Below, one piece after another: positions 36,944-50,010 of a stretch of DNA of 64,000 nucleotides. The stretch is from Gymnogyps californianus. Taxonomy: Eukaryota > Chordata > Aves > Accipitriformes > Cathartidae. Position 1 is the first letter of the stretch. Each line of letters starts with the position of its first letter. Where the stretch lies: NCBI RefSeq assembly GCF_018139145.2, contig NC_059471.1:100442914-100506913 (forward strand). The letters are read 5' to 3'. Position numbers and translations under genes: made by a program. The notes beneath the pieces are model-generated. The model searched no databases. It was not told the DNA's origin and saw only the letters and a list, made by a program, of their open reading frames with translations.

Positions 36944-39900
36944 TTACAGAGCTTATGAACACTAATAGTTTCACCGTTGCAGCATACACAAGAGTTTTCA
37001 TACACAATGAACCCAGAAATCATCCTCATGTAAAGATTACCTAGCTGAAGTGATTCTTCCCATTTCATTGTGACAAATTATTCATTAATCATTTATTCCT
37101 ATTTAGCCTTAACATCCCTTTTCTAACATCTTCACGTATGTATCATAATGGAATCGGAATTTGACAGGGGTTATTTTCAAATATATGAATTTTGTGTACG
37201 GATTCCATGAAAGCCAGAAAAACACACAAGTTCTGCCTTTCAAGGTTGCTCACAGCAACTTTCTGGACTGACTGTACCAAAAGAAAAGAAAAGCTAGTGC
37301 TCGGCCTCAGCAGCTCATCTTCCCTGGCCTCAATGGTTATGCCTTCCTACAAACTGCCTAGCTCACTAGCCTACATTTTTAACTTCCACCCTTCTTCCGA
37401 TGCACACTACACTTCAACTCAGCTTCCTGACTCCTACTGCTGAGTTTCATCAAGCTATAGGTAGCAAGCACTGTAACTTGAATTAATTCCTTTTTGGGAA
37501 GGTGAAATCAGACTGCAAGAAGCAACTGCAAAGCAAGAGACAAACAAAACACTTGGTGTCAAGTTGCAGGAGAATGGGAAACCATATGGCCAAAGTACTA
37601 GATTCCGTAACATCCTGAAATGCCAAATTCCACAGGCACAGAATCTGCCTCTAACCAGGACAGATCCCGCACCTCTCAACTCTCATTTCAGACATCTGTC
37701 AGATGGCATTTAATTGGTTCATAGTCTACTCGTATCTTCAACGTCCTCTAACAGTGGAGGACAGATTGAAGTACAATTTGGTTTTCTTTGTTTGCTAATG
37801 AATGTTTAGCATGTTCCACATTTAACATCCATCCTTTTGCTTTTTGCTGACTATGCCAGAGGGGGAAATTCTCTAAATGGTTGCCATGTTGGCACAACAT
37901 AAGAGACAGAGCAGGATGGGACAAGCAGCCAGGCACACTGAAGCCAACATTGCCACTGAAGGAATACGTGTGGAATCAGAAGCTGAAATCTGGAAGCACA
38001 ATTATTGGTAAAGATTAAATTTCGAAAGAAGATGTGAAATAATCAAGCACCTAACCAGCAAGGGAAATCCCCATTTCCTTTACAATCAAAACCTTGCAAG
38101 AAAACATAATCAGTAGAAAACAGTAGATGAACACCAACCATCAATTTGACTTTCTTAAAAATAACTGACTGCTCAATTCGCCACCTATTCTAAGTTAAGA
38201 AAAAATAAAATATTGAAAATGATACTGCATCATTGACTCAGCACCTATCAGGGCAGCAGCAGAACTGCATGGGATGAAATCAAACACCCTTTTACATTAA
38301 GATCATTTTAGAAAAATATATTCAATAAAAAAAGTCAAAATAATATTCAAACAGCTGTAAATAACAAAGCCTATATATAGTATAGTCACTATTACTTTAA
38401 AAGGGGTGAAGTAAAATTGTACAGTGAAATACCCACTGACAGACCACTGGTATTCTCCAGTGTTACAATTCAGTACTACTAACAGAACAAACTGCTCCAG
38501 AAAATGAACTGGTTGCCCACAAGCACCCACGTATTTTCATAATGTTTCATTAAATCTTCAAACATTTTACTTAAAAACAACAACAATCACCACCACACAA
38601 ACACAAAAAACCCCCCAAACCTTCATGAAATAACTATGATATATGAAAACACCTTTTTTTGTGTGCATTATGGTGCCTCTGGTAACATGATAAATAATCA
38701 AGATGGCCTTACAAATAGAAATAAAATAAATTCCTGACCTAAAACCATTATAAGCTAAGACAACTTAACATTGCACAGCAAATTGCTCTAACTCTTCTGT
38801 AAAATGTCCATTAAAAACTGCTTTGTGATTTTTAACACAAATACAGCTCCTAGTAAGCTCTGAAACTGTCCTCCAACATTTAAAGATACAGTGAAAATAT
38901 TAAATATCCCACTGTAAACTTTTTAAAATATTTGCATCTTTTTCTGTTTTCATTCCAAGTAACATCTTATGTTCACCTATGAATTGGGAAACAGATTGTT
39001 GCCTTCTTTTTAAAATTTAAAATTATGTATTATGAACTTCACAAGTTCACATGTAAATACAGGAGGGAAATATGTGCAAAGATTCTAATGCATCAGCTGA
39101 TCTCTCTCAAAGATATCATGGTTCCTTTATATATTAATGCACCTGTCACTTAGATCATGTAAAAACTGTACATAATATTTTTTTCTCACTACTGTGTTTT
39201 CTTAATATCTAAACTCCATTTTTACTAGAGAATCAGAGTTAATCTTCCATCTGTACAATTTGGTAAATTTAGTGTACGTTTACTTTTCAAGATATACTGA
39301 AAACTCCTCTAAGAATGGGTGAACACATGTAAGACATTATTTGGTATGTCTACTTTCTGCTTAATTTCTGCTGATTTTCTGCTTAACCTGGAGAAAAAAA
39401 AGAAAAATCTCACTTAGCAACATCATGGTGACTGAATTAAAAGTCAAAACAATATCTAAATCAGATAGTCAACAAATACCGTTAATTCTAAATTGCAGAG
39501 CCAATCACTTTAAAACTTTTAATTTCTTGTATTTTTTTTACCCTAGGCCAGTTTCCCAATAGCATACTAAATATCTAGCAAATTAGATAACTTAATAAAA
39601 CCAAATTTTATTTTAAAAAAATTCTACACTTGTATGTGTCCCTAAAAAGGCAGAAAGCTCACATACATACACACAAAAATCTTGGTAGCATGGAGTTCTC
39701 ATTTACAATTTGACTTCATAGTATCTTCTGACACTCAAAAGATCACAACAAATCTGAGGATAAACTGAATAATGCACTATACACACTTTTAAAAAAAAGT
39801 AGAAAAAAAGTAGAAAAGGATTAGAAGTATAATTATCCTACAAAAGAACAGTTGTAATACCAATGTTTCAGTTCAGCTTTAAACTTTTCAGGCTTGCACA

Positions 39901-42509
39901 CCCTTTGTCTTGCGAGTCCACTAGCAGGACAATGAGGCTGTAAGCTTTCCTGGTCTTCCAAACCGACGATGGTCAGTTGGACCAACTCAGTTAATTCAAC
40001 AGCAATGCCCCAGAAAAGACAGCTTCATAATTTATAACAAGGCAACTGGACTGCAGAATCACAAAGAAACCTTCTCTAAGAACCACAGTTTGACAAATAA
40101 CTTATTTTATTCATTCAATTTAAAATTTTTTGGAGACTCAGTGTTTGCGATTAACCAGCAGTTACCTATTTGCTTGGAGGGAAGTCATACACAACCTATG
40201 ATGTCAACATACATGAATCAAAACTGTATCCGACAAGAAACTTTTTATAAACCATTGTTCTTTGGTAGAAATGTAAACCGGTTTCACAGAGCAGCACTGA
40301 ATCTCAGAAAAAGGGACATTATTAAACACAAGAGCCTGACTAGAGTGTCATGACGTGAAGTCTGTTACAAGTAGATGGATAGAAATTGGCTCTCTCATAC
40401 AGCCTGTTCTTATACCAAATAGAAAGGCATTTTAATAGTCTCTGTGAAGATGGTGGTATCAACCCTCAACCATGTTAGCAATAAGCAAGAACTACCTGGG
40501 CAAAAAGTTCAAGAACTGTAACTACAAGGCTCTGAAAGATCAGTAGCCAAGTAATTTTCATCTTTATGATTTCTTACTGTCACTGAAACAGAGACGCAAG
40601 AGTTCACAGACTTCTGTTGCTGAAAGCAGTCCTAGTTATCAACAAAAATAAGTAATGTTCAGGATATGGCTCCTGATGAAATACCTGCCCTTGCCACATT
40701 TCACACTTTGTTCCATGATACCTGCAATCTTACCTCTGTACATCTAATTCCAAGAGAATACTCATAACTTACTATTATGAGCCAAGAAACACCTAACGAC
40801 ACGTTAGGAAGAAATGAGGGGAGAAAGAAGAATTGGCTAGAACAGCAATCTTGACCTCCTTTAGTTTTAGGCCGAGAAGTCAGTCAGCTATAGAAATAGG
40901 AACATTTGTGTACATCCATTAATTGACGTTCACAAAACCCCTGGTGGCTGAAGTTCATTTGGAGAGCTCTAAACATTCAAAAAACTAAGTGATGTACTGA
41001 CCACCATGGGAGTACTAAAATCCACAGAAGCTTGTTACCACACCACATCCATAACTTCTACAGGATAGAAATATCTAAGGAACAAGGTCTAGTCAATCAT
41101 CAATCTTCCTTTCTAACCACTTAAGTTCAAATGATTACATGTGAATCACCTTGGGAAGGAAACAAAGTGACAGAAAACAAAAGGTATGCCAAGATCTCTA
41201 CGCATGAAGTACATTAAGGGAAGAGATTACAGACTGGGAGTGGGCAGAATTATCTTACGAATGGGACTTACCTAATGTGTTAGTTCAGGGAATGGCATAA
41301 AAATATACACCTTTATGTATATTTGCAGCTTAAGTTGTTACAGTTTACAACAAATATTTATTTGCCTGTGACGAGACTAAATCAGAACTTGTCATAAAGA
41401 AGGTCCAGCTACAGAAGGCATCCCTTATTTCAGCCTTGAAAGCGTATGTCCCTTTTCGCCTACAGTCATGAACCTAACAGCTCTTTTGAAGTGAAGCTGT
41501 ACAGAATACTCTATTTCATTAGTGACATTCCATACACCATAATATAAGCAAAATATAATTGATAACAATAGTAACCTGACTTTTGTAAATTTACTGTCTC
41601 TGGAAAGTAACAAGTGAGGAAGAAGCGAGCATTAATAAAATGCTACACTACTGTATGAGCAAACCACTGTTAACTATAACTGTAAGAAAATGTTTAAAAG
41701 GGGACCAATAGTATAAATGTGATGATAGAGAAAACTTAAATTATAACCTCAAAAGAGGTTCATAACTCAGAACTATCTGAAAATACAGATACTTCAAAAA
41801 TTGATTGCCTTACCACATGGAAGAAGATAGGGTTTATTTCTTTAAAGCATCATCTTAACACAGTGGAAGAGTATGAGCTCAAGAATATATTTCTTTATTT
41901 GGTGAGGATGGGAAATACTTCCCTCATTCAAAATAACTTTGTTTTAAATGACTTTTCCAAGTATCAAAGAAATTAGTAACTCAAAGTAGAAAAATACTTG
42001 AGATGGTAGTTATTGAATAGCCTATAAATGAACTACAGATGGTTTAATATAGGAAAATTTTTGTATGATTTTGCATAGATTTTTAAAAACTCAATGCAGT
42101 TTCAAAATTCAATTTCCTACCTCATCCATTTTAGATTCTGTTATTCCCATTTTGTCATCAGTCTACATAATTGATTTAGACATTACCTCCTCCCCCAAAA
42201 AAGTATCATAAGGTAACCAAGTGATGCAAGGCATTGCTGGCCTTCTCCTTTCAACATAAAGCAAGGCACAAATATGCACCGACTGACTGTAAAGAGTTGC
42301 AGGTGACTGTGTGCCACCCCAAGAGTGGATCACTGTTTCTGAAAAAAATCTGTGTATTGTGCTCATTTAAATTTGGTATCTAAGAATATGAAAATTTCAA
42401 CTAATGTTTTCCCCAAAGCTGGGCCACTGTAAAGTCTATTCTCTGGACAAGACTGACTGATGTCTAATAAAATTGGAAGCCATGCTACAGCCTTTCCCAA
42501 AGTCACTGA

Positions 42510-42689
42510 CTGAGCACTGGCACAGCTTGCCCAGAGAAGCTGTGGATAACACATCCTGGGAGATACTCAAAACCCAACTGGTCACAGTACTGGGCAACTG
42601 GCTCTAGGTGGCCCTGCTGGAGCAGGGGGAGGCTGGACCAGGTGACCTCCAGAGGTCTCTTCCAGCCTCAATGGTTCTGTGATTCTGTG
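42510..42689 (+). mobile_element. CR1 LINE 3' end
   Basis: A 5'-truncated CR1 copy. It begins at gagcactggcacag, continues through the ctgcccagagaagctg-type and gcaactggctctaggtgg blocks and ctggaccaggtgacctcc, and ends with the characteristic octamer repeat (ttctgtgattctgtg). Inserted in DYRK1A's long 5' intron, antisense to the gene. 5' truncation and lack of a target duplication are usual for CR1. Two short minus-strand open frames over and beside it are shadows. Confidence 0.92.
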
Positions 42690-45600
42690 CCACAAATGTG
42701 AGCACGAAGCAAGTGACAGGATTTCTCTCTTTGAATCAAGTTGTTAGATCAGCTCCTCTGCCATGTGGGACTGCATCTGAAAATCCCCATACCAATTAGA
42801 TAGTTTCTTTGCATTTCTGTCACCCAGCTCATTAAATATATACTCTGCTTCTCTAGGTATGTATGTGACTCTCTTTGTCCCTCTGTCACAGTTCTACCAA
42901 AGTATTTTATTTAGGTATACTCATAGTGAAGGATAAAAAAAGGACACAAACTCAGACATTAAAATCATTAGAACATTAAAAGAAGTGACATTTCCTTAAT
43001 ATTTCTTCACACCTACTTACCTCACAATTAAAAATTAAAACCAAAAAAGAACCACTGTAACACTTCTGACCCTGAGTTATACAAGCTTGCCTTCAAGACT
43101 GACGAAAGCATCTTCCAGTGCAGCAGCTGATCTTGATTTCATGACACCAGGAGATAGAGAGTTCTCTACTTGATAACATAACCTTTGCAACAGCCTTAAA
43201 AATACTTCACTGTCTATTGACTGTTGTGCAAGATGAAGTAGGTAAAAGCAGTGAAAGTCACACCAGCATTCTATTTCATACTTTTAAAAGTTCAAATGTA
43301 GTCATTCCCCATGTTTGAGAACTTAACCTGCTATCTTGGTAACTGATTTCTTTTAAAATTGTAACAACTTCATAGCCCCTTCTGTACCTAAGTCCTCTGC
43401 ATCTGGCTTCCAGGCAGTGACTACTACTTCCGCAGAATGCTTTGGCTGTTTCCTAATAACATCACTGTCCCCATTTTCCCCATCTCTTTGTTCAACTCAG
43501 CTCAAAGAAGAGGCAGAATTTCTTATCACATCCATAAATTAAAGACCTGTAAAGCATGGCACAACAGCATTTAACTGGCAGAAATAATGCAGAACTAAAT
43601 TGGAATCAGTGGCAATATTCCTTGGGGTTTTATCCTGGACTGTGGGGTCATCTCATTTTGAAGTATGAAACTTTCTCCTCTGCACAACTCATCTTTCTCT
43701 CATTCTCTTTGCATTGCTAGAACTCTTCTTCCTGTTCTGCAACATTTTCCCTACAAAGATCATTGCTTTGACCCTTAATGTTTTGAGATTCCTTTCACCT
43801 CCTCTCCCTCCTGCCCCATCCTCCCTTTCCCTATTCTATCTCTGCTATCTACTATTTGGGTCATTCAGCAATGTGCAGAGGTGTTCCATCTCAGTGATAT
43901 GTTTGCAGCTGAACGAGAACCTGCCAGAAAACACGACCAAAGAATGAAAGTGTGAACTGTGTCATTCACCACAACGAGTATTCTCATTTCCACACTCAGA
44001 GTTCAAGAGCTTGTGGGCCTATACCACAGACCAAGTATGGTAGTTCTTAGTACTGCATATGACTGGTTCAGACTTCAAATCTTTTTATTTCCAGTCCCTG
44101 CTACACCACCACAGATGAAGGCATCCACCTTCTTGGTTTTGGTTGGGTTTTTTTCTGTATTGAAATTACTGAATGTGAAAACAGCCAAATGTCTCCTCAA
44201 AGAAAATCCTTTATTAGTTGAGGAACTGTACAGCCCTCTTCCTTCACATAAGATCCACTTTTTTTTGCAAAGTTAATCGTTTTTCAGAGTTCTAGTCAAC
44301 CTTGTTTTTCAAAATCCATGCTTGGAAATGTTCTCAGTACCAATGAGCATTATGATACCTCAGCTGTTACATTGAGTGTACTTCTAAGAAACGAGTCTGG
44401 AAAAGTCAGAAGACTAATCTCTGCATTGCTTTAATATCCGACCACCTCTGCATTGTATTAGCACATCCTAAAACAGACAGTGAGCAATTAGTAACAGAGA
44501 CAAACACTTGTATCTTGAGAACTCTCTGTTCAAATAAACCCACATTTAAGACAAGTTACACCAACACGAGTTCTGCCTAAGTATAATAAATGTCAAGCAC
44601 TTGGGATTTTTGAGTTTAGAACAATCATCTTTTAACCAATAAGCAAATGCCAACCTGAACTCTAAGTGAACTACTGCTCTCCTGAAACATTGCTTTGCCT
44701 ATTGTCCTCATGCACTGCATTTAAAATGACTGCATGAGAATGTGAAGGTACATGGACTTCACTCAACTTGCTCTGGAATGAGGAAAGCGGTAAGAGAATC
44801 CAGGGAACAAAGGGAAATTACCTGCAGCAGCTACTGTAGAACAAACAACTCCGTTATTAATATCCCACGCTAGTTCCTCCTCTGGAGGAACTGTATTATT
44901 GTGAAGGAATTATATTATTAAGAATGGCTACTTCAGAAGCTATTCTACAATAACTATTCAGTCAACTTCCCTGTACAGAAATGCCAAACACTACCTTCTC
45001 TCAAAGCAAAATTAAGCCCTAAACTTAGAAACAACCACACTCTCAAGTCCTGTTCACCAGACCAATACACCCAGCCCACAGAATCCTCCTGCTTGTGCTC
45101 TTTCCTAGTTGGAGTAAGCTGAGAAGACGAAGTGCTTAGGAGGTGACATGAAATTACTTCTGGGTGCCATCTTTCCCAACAGTTTGCAGACCTTTGACAT
45201 GACTTGTCTGTCACATGTCCAGTCATATGGCTGAGACAGAGCAAGATAACCTGGAGAAAAGACAGGCCAAGAGCAGGCTTCATTAACTGTTCTGACAGCA
45301 TTGTGCCTGTCTTGGCTATCCTCTTCCCTGGATGAGCTGCAGCCAGGAGGAGGACTTTGGACAGGACTTGCATGCATGCACTTTATTGCTTTTGTGTAGT
45401 AAGGCCTGTACACAGGGGACACTACTTCCCTCTACTGTAGAAATACAGTGGCTAAAACTTGTGATGGGGAGAGATTGTGGTACGTATCTCTCCCTAGTCA
45501 CTTCAAAAATCTGGTACCAAAAAGACTAAACACCACTGCTCACTATAATCCTCCCACAACAAGAGAAGGAAATTTCTAAAACTCATGAGCAATTTATGAT

Positions 45601-48600
45601 TTAATCCACTGGCAACACTATATAAATCTGTATTTCCTTAACATATAAATATTACTTTGAGTATACTCTGGAGAATCTTAGAACTAAGAAAATTTTGTGA
45701 AAGTGAAACTACTTTTTTTATAAATGAAGCCCAAGATTGCCAAAATTCTCAGCTAAAACCTACAGGAAACACAAGTACTCTAACTTTCAAAGTCAAAATC
45801 TTAAGCTCTATGAGAACTCTGCTTTCACATTTCTATTCTTGAGAAGCAGGCTGCCTAAGAGCACATCTGAAAAAAATCTACAACCCCACAAATAAACAGT
45901 GAGAACTGAACCTATGTACAGGCCTTCACATAGACCAGAAGCCTTCACCTAGGTATACGGTGGACTGAAAGAACATTAAAATTGAAGAGTACTGTGCACA
46001 GAAGTTAGGAAACACCAGAATACTTCCACAGTTTTAATTTAGTGCCTCTATGTAAATAAATTATGATACTATTTAGTTACATGAATACCCTATTTATTTT
46101 AAGGGACAGAATGGAAGTAGCGCTCACTGAATAGGCTGCCATACAATAGATCTTTTTATTTTCATTGTATTTAACATAATATCCCTTAACACTTATCAGA
46201 TTGTGCTCCAAATAAAATTATTACTGTCTGCATATAAATTCTATAGACTAGTCGTTGGTTTTATACCCATATAATTCACAAACAACAATTTTCTTCTGCA
46301 ATATTCTTACAAGACTGGATGTTATTCTGTCCTGTAGAAAAACAGGGAGACACAGGTTAAACACAAAAGAGTTCCATGATTTTAAATTTCTAATTTTGTA
46401 TATACAGAATTTGAAAGACTTCAAAAAGACAAGGAACACACACTAGTAGGTAAATCTCTGTTTTAGAGGGCCATAGAAGAACAGCTTTACAGAAGGTTAG
46501 GTTTCAAGAATTTGGGAAAAGTAAACCAAATGAAAGACGTCTGAAATGCATGTTCATTTCTGCTCGCAAACAAAATCAAACAAGAAGGGGTAACTTGATT
46601 CATGTTGGACTAAGAACTGAAAAGTGGCAGAGTTCTTTCAAGCAACAGGGCACTAACGTAGGGATTACTCGTATATCAAACCAACGATCCATTCAAATCA
46701 GTGTCCTGCCTCTGAAAGTGGCCAACAGCAGTCATCTTGGAAGAGAACAAGGCAAGCATATAGCAGTAGGTGCCAGGCCTATTCGTTTAGCGTCCAGTCC
46801 AGGAATTACATGACACAGTCTTTGTGATTAACGTGTATATATACACATATATCATGCATCCTTTTCTTCCATGGACTTGCTGAACCACTTTTTGCATTTC
46901 AGCTTTTAGCATTCAGAAGATTACATGGCAAAAGACTCCACAGCTTACTCACAGGCTGCATCAAGCACCACCTCCTTTTGTTTGTTGTGAATGTGCAGTT
47001 TTCATCTGATGGCCTCTGCTGAATAGTAACAAAAATTAAGGCTGCCCTCCTGGAAAGAGGCAACGATACTGACATGAAGAAATGAATGAGAGGCTTCACA
47101 TCAGCAACTTTGTTTATTGTACTATTGGGGGTTGTTTTTTTTTTTTTTAAGCTCCCTTTTGACATACTGCCTTCCTGTGATCCTCCAGGAGAGGATAATC
47201 AAGTATTTAGAGAAGAAGAAACATTCTCAACTGTGCAACTGTATACACGCCAACATATTTATTATTGAAGGTTTTATCTTTTTCTAATACACATTTAATC
47301 TTCTTCAGAAGTTTCCTACCACATTGTAATTCTGTCCAACTCTTCATCATAAACCTGTTGCTTGAGAAACACTGGTCAAATTCAAGTAGTTTGGCTGATA
47401 ATTCAGCCCAACATGGTATTTATATTATGCCAAATGAATAAGTGAAACCGAATAGCTGAGCAATCAATACTTACTTATTGAATATTTAATAAACCATATT
47501 TAAAGAAGAGAACAAACATGTGCTTTAAAACTGAAAAAAAAAATTAAAATATTCAAGAGAATAACACACTCATTTTTCAGAGGACACCAATGCTGGTGAA
47601 AATGTGCCAAGACCAGAGTTCTGATACTTCTTTTTTTGCTCCCCCTACAAATTTATGTTTATTTTATTATTTTATGTGATTATGTCTAAGGTTATACGGT
47701 TTATAATTTTTCTAATTTAATGAAAATCCTGTCATTTAAAAAGAGGGAACATAAAGACAAGGGAAAACGGAGATCTACTTTTCTTATGATCATGGTGAAA
47801 GTTCATAACAGCTCTTAAAATAGAAACAAAGACTGAAGTGTGAATATTATTCCAAACAAAGGTTTAAAAACAACTACTTAGTTGGAACTATGTAAGTATA
47901 TTTAATCTAGGTGAAAGGCCCACACCTGTCCTTCAGTTCCCAGTGCAACCTGTGAAAAACACAAACACAAATAGAAAACAGTGTTTATAGAGAAAGTTCT
48001 GTCAAATTCAGTAAGTGAAAAAACATAAAAGAGAAAAATACTTTCTGTTTATAAGTCATGGTAACTTCATAATACAGACAACAGAAATTTAGTGACATAA
48101 AGTTCAAATTGACATGATTTTATGAAAGTTGTTCCATTAAACACGCTATAAAAGAATCTCTGCACTCACTTTTCAGAAGGCTTCCAGCAAACTCCACTTC
48201 AAGTGCACACAAATTATATTTTACCTTAGTTTTTTAGCTTCTAAAAAGCACTAGAGATCACCAAGTTTCCCTATTAAGAGGAAATGTCTGCTTTATTCAA
48301 GAGCAATTGGATTTACCTCTGCTGCCAGTTTTCTGAAGGTTTACAAAACAGTCGAAAAATTAAAATTCCAAAGTAAAAATCACATTTAATCATGGGCTGC
48401 TCTTTAACAGTAAGCTTTGGTCTTCATGGTGAGAGCAACTTGTAAACAGCTGCCAACTATCGCTCATCTGAACTAATATGCTCCAATGTTTAGTTTAAAA
48501 ACCAAAACTTTTTTAGTCCTAAAGTACAAGCATTAAATCATGAGAATGCTGTCTGTTCTCTTGGTATTAAAGTAGCAGTTAATCCAGATTTGTAAAAATT

Positions 48601-49589
48601 AAAAGAACGTTTTGTGCACAAAATATAAATAAACCAAGAATATTTTGTGTTTTCAAAAAAATATTTCACAAAAAAATAGTTGTCAAATGGGACCTCTTTT
48701 ACCAAATTTCAGTTCCAACTGAATTCAAAGGATTCCAAATCTGCTGACACTAAGGTTATACCTGGTCAAAAATATGCCAGTGAAGCAATGTCCACCGTTA
48801 CTAGTAAATGCTAGGTAGTATCAAACCTCAGACATATATTGATACCTATGCGAAGGGGAAGGGGGAGGGGGAGGAAGAACACAGAACCTATGTAGATGGA
48901 TTTACTCAGTTAAATAATTCATTAACCCTACAATCAGTTTTACTGAATTGGACAGAAAGCCCACAATTTGGACAGCTAAGGAAGAGAGAGGGAGGGACTG
49001 GGGAAGAGGAGGACTGAAGAAGGTAAACTAATCCACGATTGAACAGGAGAAAAAGCAGGTTTGGAAATCAGCAAAAAAGAAACAGACACAGATTTAAGCA
49101 ACAAAAATATTTTAAGATCAGATTTCTCAATATTCTTAGGCAGGAATGATATATAGGACAGAAAAAAATTCAGACTCAACTGTTATAGCTGAGGTGGGGT
49201 TTGCTTTTCGGTTGGTGGTGAGGTTTTTTTTTTTTGGCTGGGGGGGACGGGGGCGGGGAGAACATGTGAATACACCATTTTTAAAAGGCAAGTGTGTGTT
49301 CTAGAAATAGATTATTCTATATTCACACCAGCTACAGATACTTATCTCAGATACAGAGGTTATTGCATTTTAGGAAGTACTGATATTAAAGCTGACTGTA
49401 TTAACGTTCCATAGCCACGCTTTCTGCATAAATCTGGTTACTTCAATATAAGGCACTTTAAATTTAAAAAAAAAAAAGAAAAAAGAAAGAAAAATTAAGT
49501 GTGGAAAGAGCGAGAACAGTCCTCTTCCATCTACGCAGCACTCCTTCCTGGTTTCAAGCTATTCCAGTGATGATTTTTTTTAATTAACG

Positions 49590-49670
49590 TGGCGTATATA
49601 TACACATATTTTTGAATACACATATACACACATACGTACACGCACACACATATGCACACACACGGCCCAT
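49590..49670. repeat. TA/CA-type simple repeat
   Basis: Mixed (TA)n, (CA)n and ACAC/ATAC units (gtatatatacacatat, then acacatacgtacacgcacacac). It lies just downstream, in the gene's sense, of the candidate internal promoter. Confidence 0.9.
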
Positions 49671-49789
49671 GCAGAGAGAGGGCGAGATTGAACAGCAATT
49701 AAATCCTCCTTTCGCTTCGGTTCTAAAACCTGTGCCTGCCCCTTCTGCTGCTGCAGATCATTAACTGCTCATTTATCAACGCCGCTCAC

Positions 49790-50010
49790 CAGGCAACACA
49801 ATGCAGCAGAACGGCGCGCGGAAACCACCCCGAACCCCAGCAACAGCGGGTAATTAGCATAGCCTACCACTAAAACCCCGCCGCCTGATTGGGCGAGTTC
49901 GTCAGCCAAGTGGCCAATCAAAGGGGGCTATGCAAATCACAGCCCTCAGTTGCCAGGGTAGAGCTGCTGCCTATTGTCCAATCGGAAAACAAGCAATAAA
50001 CAAGAAATGC
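49790..50010 (-). promoter_or_regulatory. Candidate internal promoter: CCAAT x3, octamer, GC box, CpG-rich
   Basis: Within AT-rich intron, about 200 bp is enriched in CpG. It holds three CCAAT boxes (inverted ATTGG 49888-49892, CCAAT 49914-49918 and 49978-49982), a perfect octamer (ATGCAAAT, 49930-49937), a second POU-like ATTAGCAT (49853-49860), and a GC box (CCCCGCCGCC, 49877-49886). On the DYRK1A strand these are followed by a short GC-rich stretch and a good splice donor, CTG|GTGAGC (exon base 49790, GT at 49789-49788). No TATA is seen. I infer a promoter with an alternative untranslated first exon; transcription has not been shown. Confidence 0.4.

Noticed and set aside
38640..38670. Minus-strand ATG-CAC-ACA as the missing first DYRK1A exon
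   Set aside because: It continues AAA AAA before any GT, the donor would be weak, and the resulting Lys-Lys insertion is not known in the family.
42163..42554. Two minus-strand frames of 63-67 codons
   Set aside because: One runs into the CR1 3' end and the other has no conserved features; both are shadows.
44954..45422. Overlapping 105- and 139-codon minus-strand frames
   Set aside because: Two frames of the same DNA are open with no recognisable protein family; intronic position.
49790..50010. A histone gene promoter
   Set aside because: The motif set is similar, but no histone coding sequence lies on either side.
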